Source of the DNA: an uncultured Christensenella sp.
GTDB taxonomy: Bacteria; Bacillota; Clostridia; Christensenellales; UBA1242
Assembly (NCBI GenBank): GCA_949291975.1
Contig: CASEYA010000026.1
Coordinates: 1 to 5,860, forward strand
Length of the DNA stretch: 5,860 bases
Direction of reading: 5' to 3'
This document shows, piece by piece, positions 5,172 through 5,860 of the stretch. A program made the position numbers and the translations under genes. How positions within the stretch are numbered: the first letter of the stretch is position 1; every line of letters starts with the position of its first letter. The notes below the pieces were generated by a model. The model did no database searches and had not been told where the DNA came from. It was given only the letters and a program-made list of their open reading frames with translations.

Positions 5172-5860
5172 TAAAACACACCTCCAAATCTTTTATCCTC
5201 TTTGTAGAAATGCATAAAATAGTCTTCCAAAGTATATTTGCTCTGGCTGAAATCTTTTATGTCAAAGCCACTGATTTTTTCAACAAGTTTATCAATATCT
5301 TTGTCATTTACCGCAACAATTGCCGTTAAATCTTTTTTGTCAAAGCTTTCAAGATAAATTTTGTCATAATCTCTAATTTTTTTATTCAATTTTGGCAAAC
5401 TTTCACAAAATTTCTGCGCTTGACCAGCAACATTAAAGGTAATGACATATTTTTTGTTTTGATTGTGCTTTATCTCATTAGCATTAAAGGTAGAAACAAT
5501 TGTTCCATCTTTTATGATTGAAATTCTTTGGCAACTTGCCTCAACTTCGTTAAAGATATGAGAAGAAAGCAAAATGGTCTTACCTCTTTTTTTCTCATCC
5601 TTGATAAAATCAATAAAGTTTTGTTGCATAACTGGGTCAAGTCCACTTGTTGGCTCATCCAGCACCAAAACTTCTGGGTCAGCCATGAATGCGGTTACAA
5701 TTGCAAGTTTTCGCTTGTCTCCAAGGCTCATTTTTTTTGTTTCGCCAACTGGGCTAAGTTCAAAACGCTCTAAAAGTTCATTCAATTTCTTTTTGTCGCT
5801 AATGTGTCTCAGTTGTCCCATCATGTCGATAAATTCCCAACCTGTAAGCCCTTCGGGAAG
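5171..5860 (-). CDS. ABC transporter ATPase 1 (N-terminus outside window)
   Basis: This is the first visible gene of the exporter operon. The frame is open to the right edge, giving 229 residues. The visible part begins LPEGLTGWEF, which aligns with FPDLLTGTDF at residue 87 of ATPase 2. About 86 residues with Walker A are therefore missing, and the Met at 5822-5824 is internal. The visible motifs (fragment numbering) are signature SLGDKRK (45-51, for LSGGQ), Walker B EVLVLDEP (63-70), D-loop SGLDP (72-76) and a normal switch His101 in SSH. From signature to switch residue the spacing is identical to that of ATPase 2, so the two are tandem paralogues. The C-terminal accessory tail ends LEDYFMHFY and a short basic end. 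The last codons (FGGV) also carry the ribosome binding site of ATPase 2. The two proteins probably form a heterodimeric motor. The operon promoter lies outside the window. Confidence 0.92.
   Translation of the reverse strand, partial: LPEGLTGWEFIDMMGQLRHISDKKKLNELLERFELSPVGETKKMSLGDKRKLAIVTAFMADPEVLVLDEPTSGLDPVMQQNFIDFIKDEKKRGKTILLSSHIFNEVEASCQRISIIKDGTIVSTFNANEIKHNQNKKYVITFNVAGQAQKFCESLPKLNKKIRDYDKIYLESFDKKDLTAIVAVNDKDIDKLVEKISGFDIKDFSQSKYTLEDYFMHFYKEDKRFGGVF
5179..5185 (-). promoter_or_regulatory. Ribosome binding site of ATPase 2, inside the ATPase 1 gene
   Basis: GGAGGTG on the minus strand lies 7-9 nt before the ATPase 2 ATG and is formed by the Gly-Gly-Val codons at the end of ATPase 1. 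The stop and start overlap as TAATG, which favours coupled translation and near-equal amounts of the two ATPases. Confidence 0.75.

Noticed and set aside
5171..5824. ATPase 1 starting at the Met codon at 5822-5824
   Set aside because: The frame is open to the window edge, and the extra residues (LPEGLTGWEF) align with conserved sequence in ATPase 2. This Met is internal and Walker A lies outside the window.

Overview
The window looks like a piece of chromosome from an AT-rich, low-GC bacterium, most likely a member of the Bacillota (Clostridia or Bacilli-like, possibly an uncultured lineage). The reasons are the strong AAAGGAG/GGAGG ribosome binding sites, the TATAAT-type promoters, the Rho-independent terminators and the ABC-2 exporter and membrane zinc-ribbon proteins. 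Tryptophan is encoded by TGG and TGA is not read through, so the standard bacterial code fits. No ribosomal or housekeeping marker is present, so the lineage assignment is an inference.

Left part (1-1783). The last codons of a Lys/Asn-rich protein run in from the left edge and stop at 92. A small two-helix membrane protein with a C-terminal zinc ribbon (123-557, +) follows. It converges on a second two-helix, zinc-ribbon membrane protein on the other strand (640-1131, -), and one perfect 11-bp hairpin serves as terminator for both. A 307-bp divergent intergenic region carries a recognisable promoter for each flanking gene. The rightward gene (1439-1783, +) encodes a 114-residue three-helix membrane protein with a polyserine N-terminus and ends at a clear terminator.

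Middle (about 1784-2560). This stretch of more than 750 bp has no credible gene. It holds a degenerate tandem array of roughly 80-bp units (1823-2220). The last two units have an exact 80-bp period and match at 69 of 80 positions by hand count. AT-rich sequence with two DnaA-box-like 9-mers follows, then the terminator of the operon coming from the right.

Right part (2561-5860, all minus strand). This is a tightly packed ABC-2 type exporter operon, read right to left: ATPase 1 (5' end outside the window), ATPase 2 (overlapping by 1 nt) and a permease (overlapping by 17 nt). The two ATPases are colinear paralogues and probably form a heterodimer on the permease. ATPase 2 has Gln where the switch histidine is expected. 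The 568-residue permease has a very large acidic outside domain of about 315 residues between helices 1 and 2. The substrate cannot be read from the sequence.

I do not see a clearly new biological system. The items most worth following are the tandem repeat array, the exporter's large outside domain with its recurring short motif, and the asymmetric ATPase pair.
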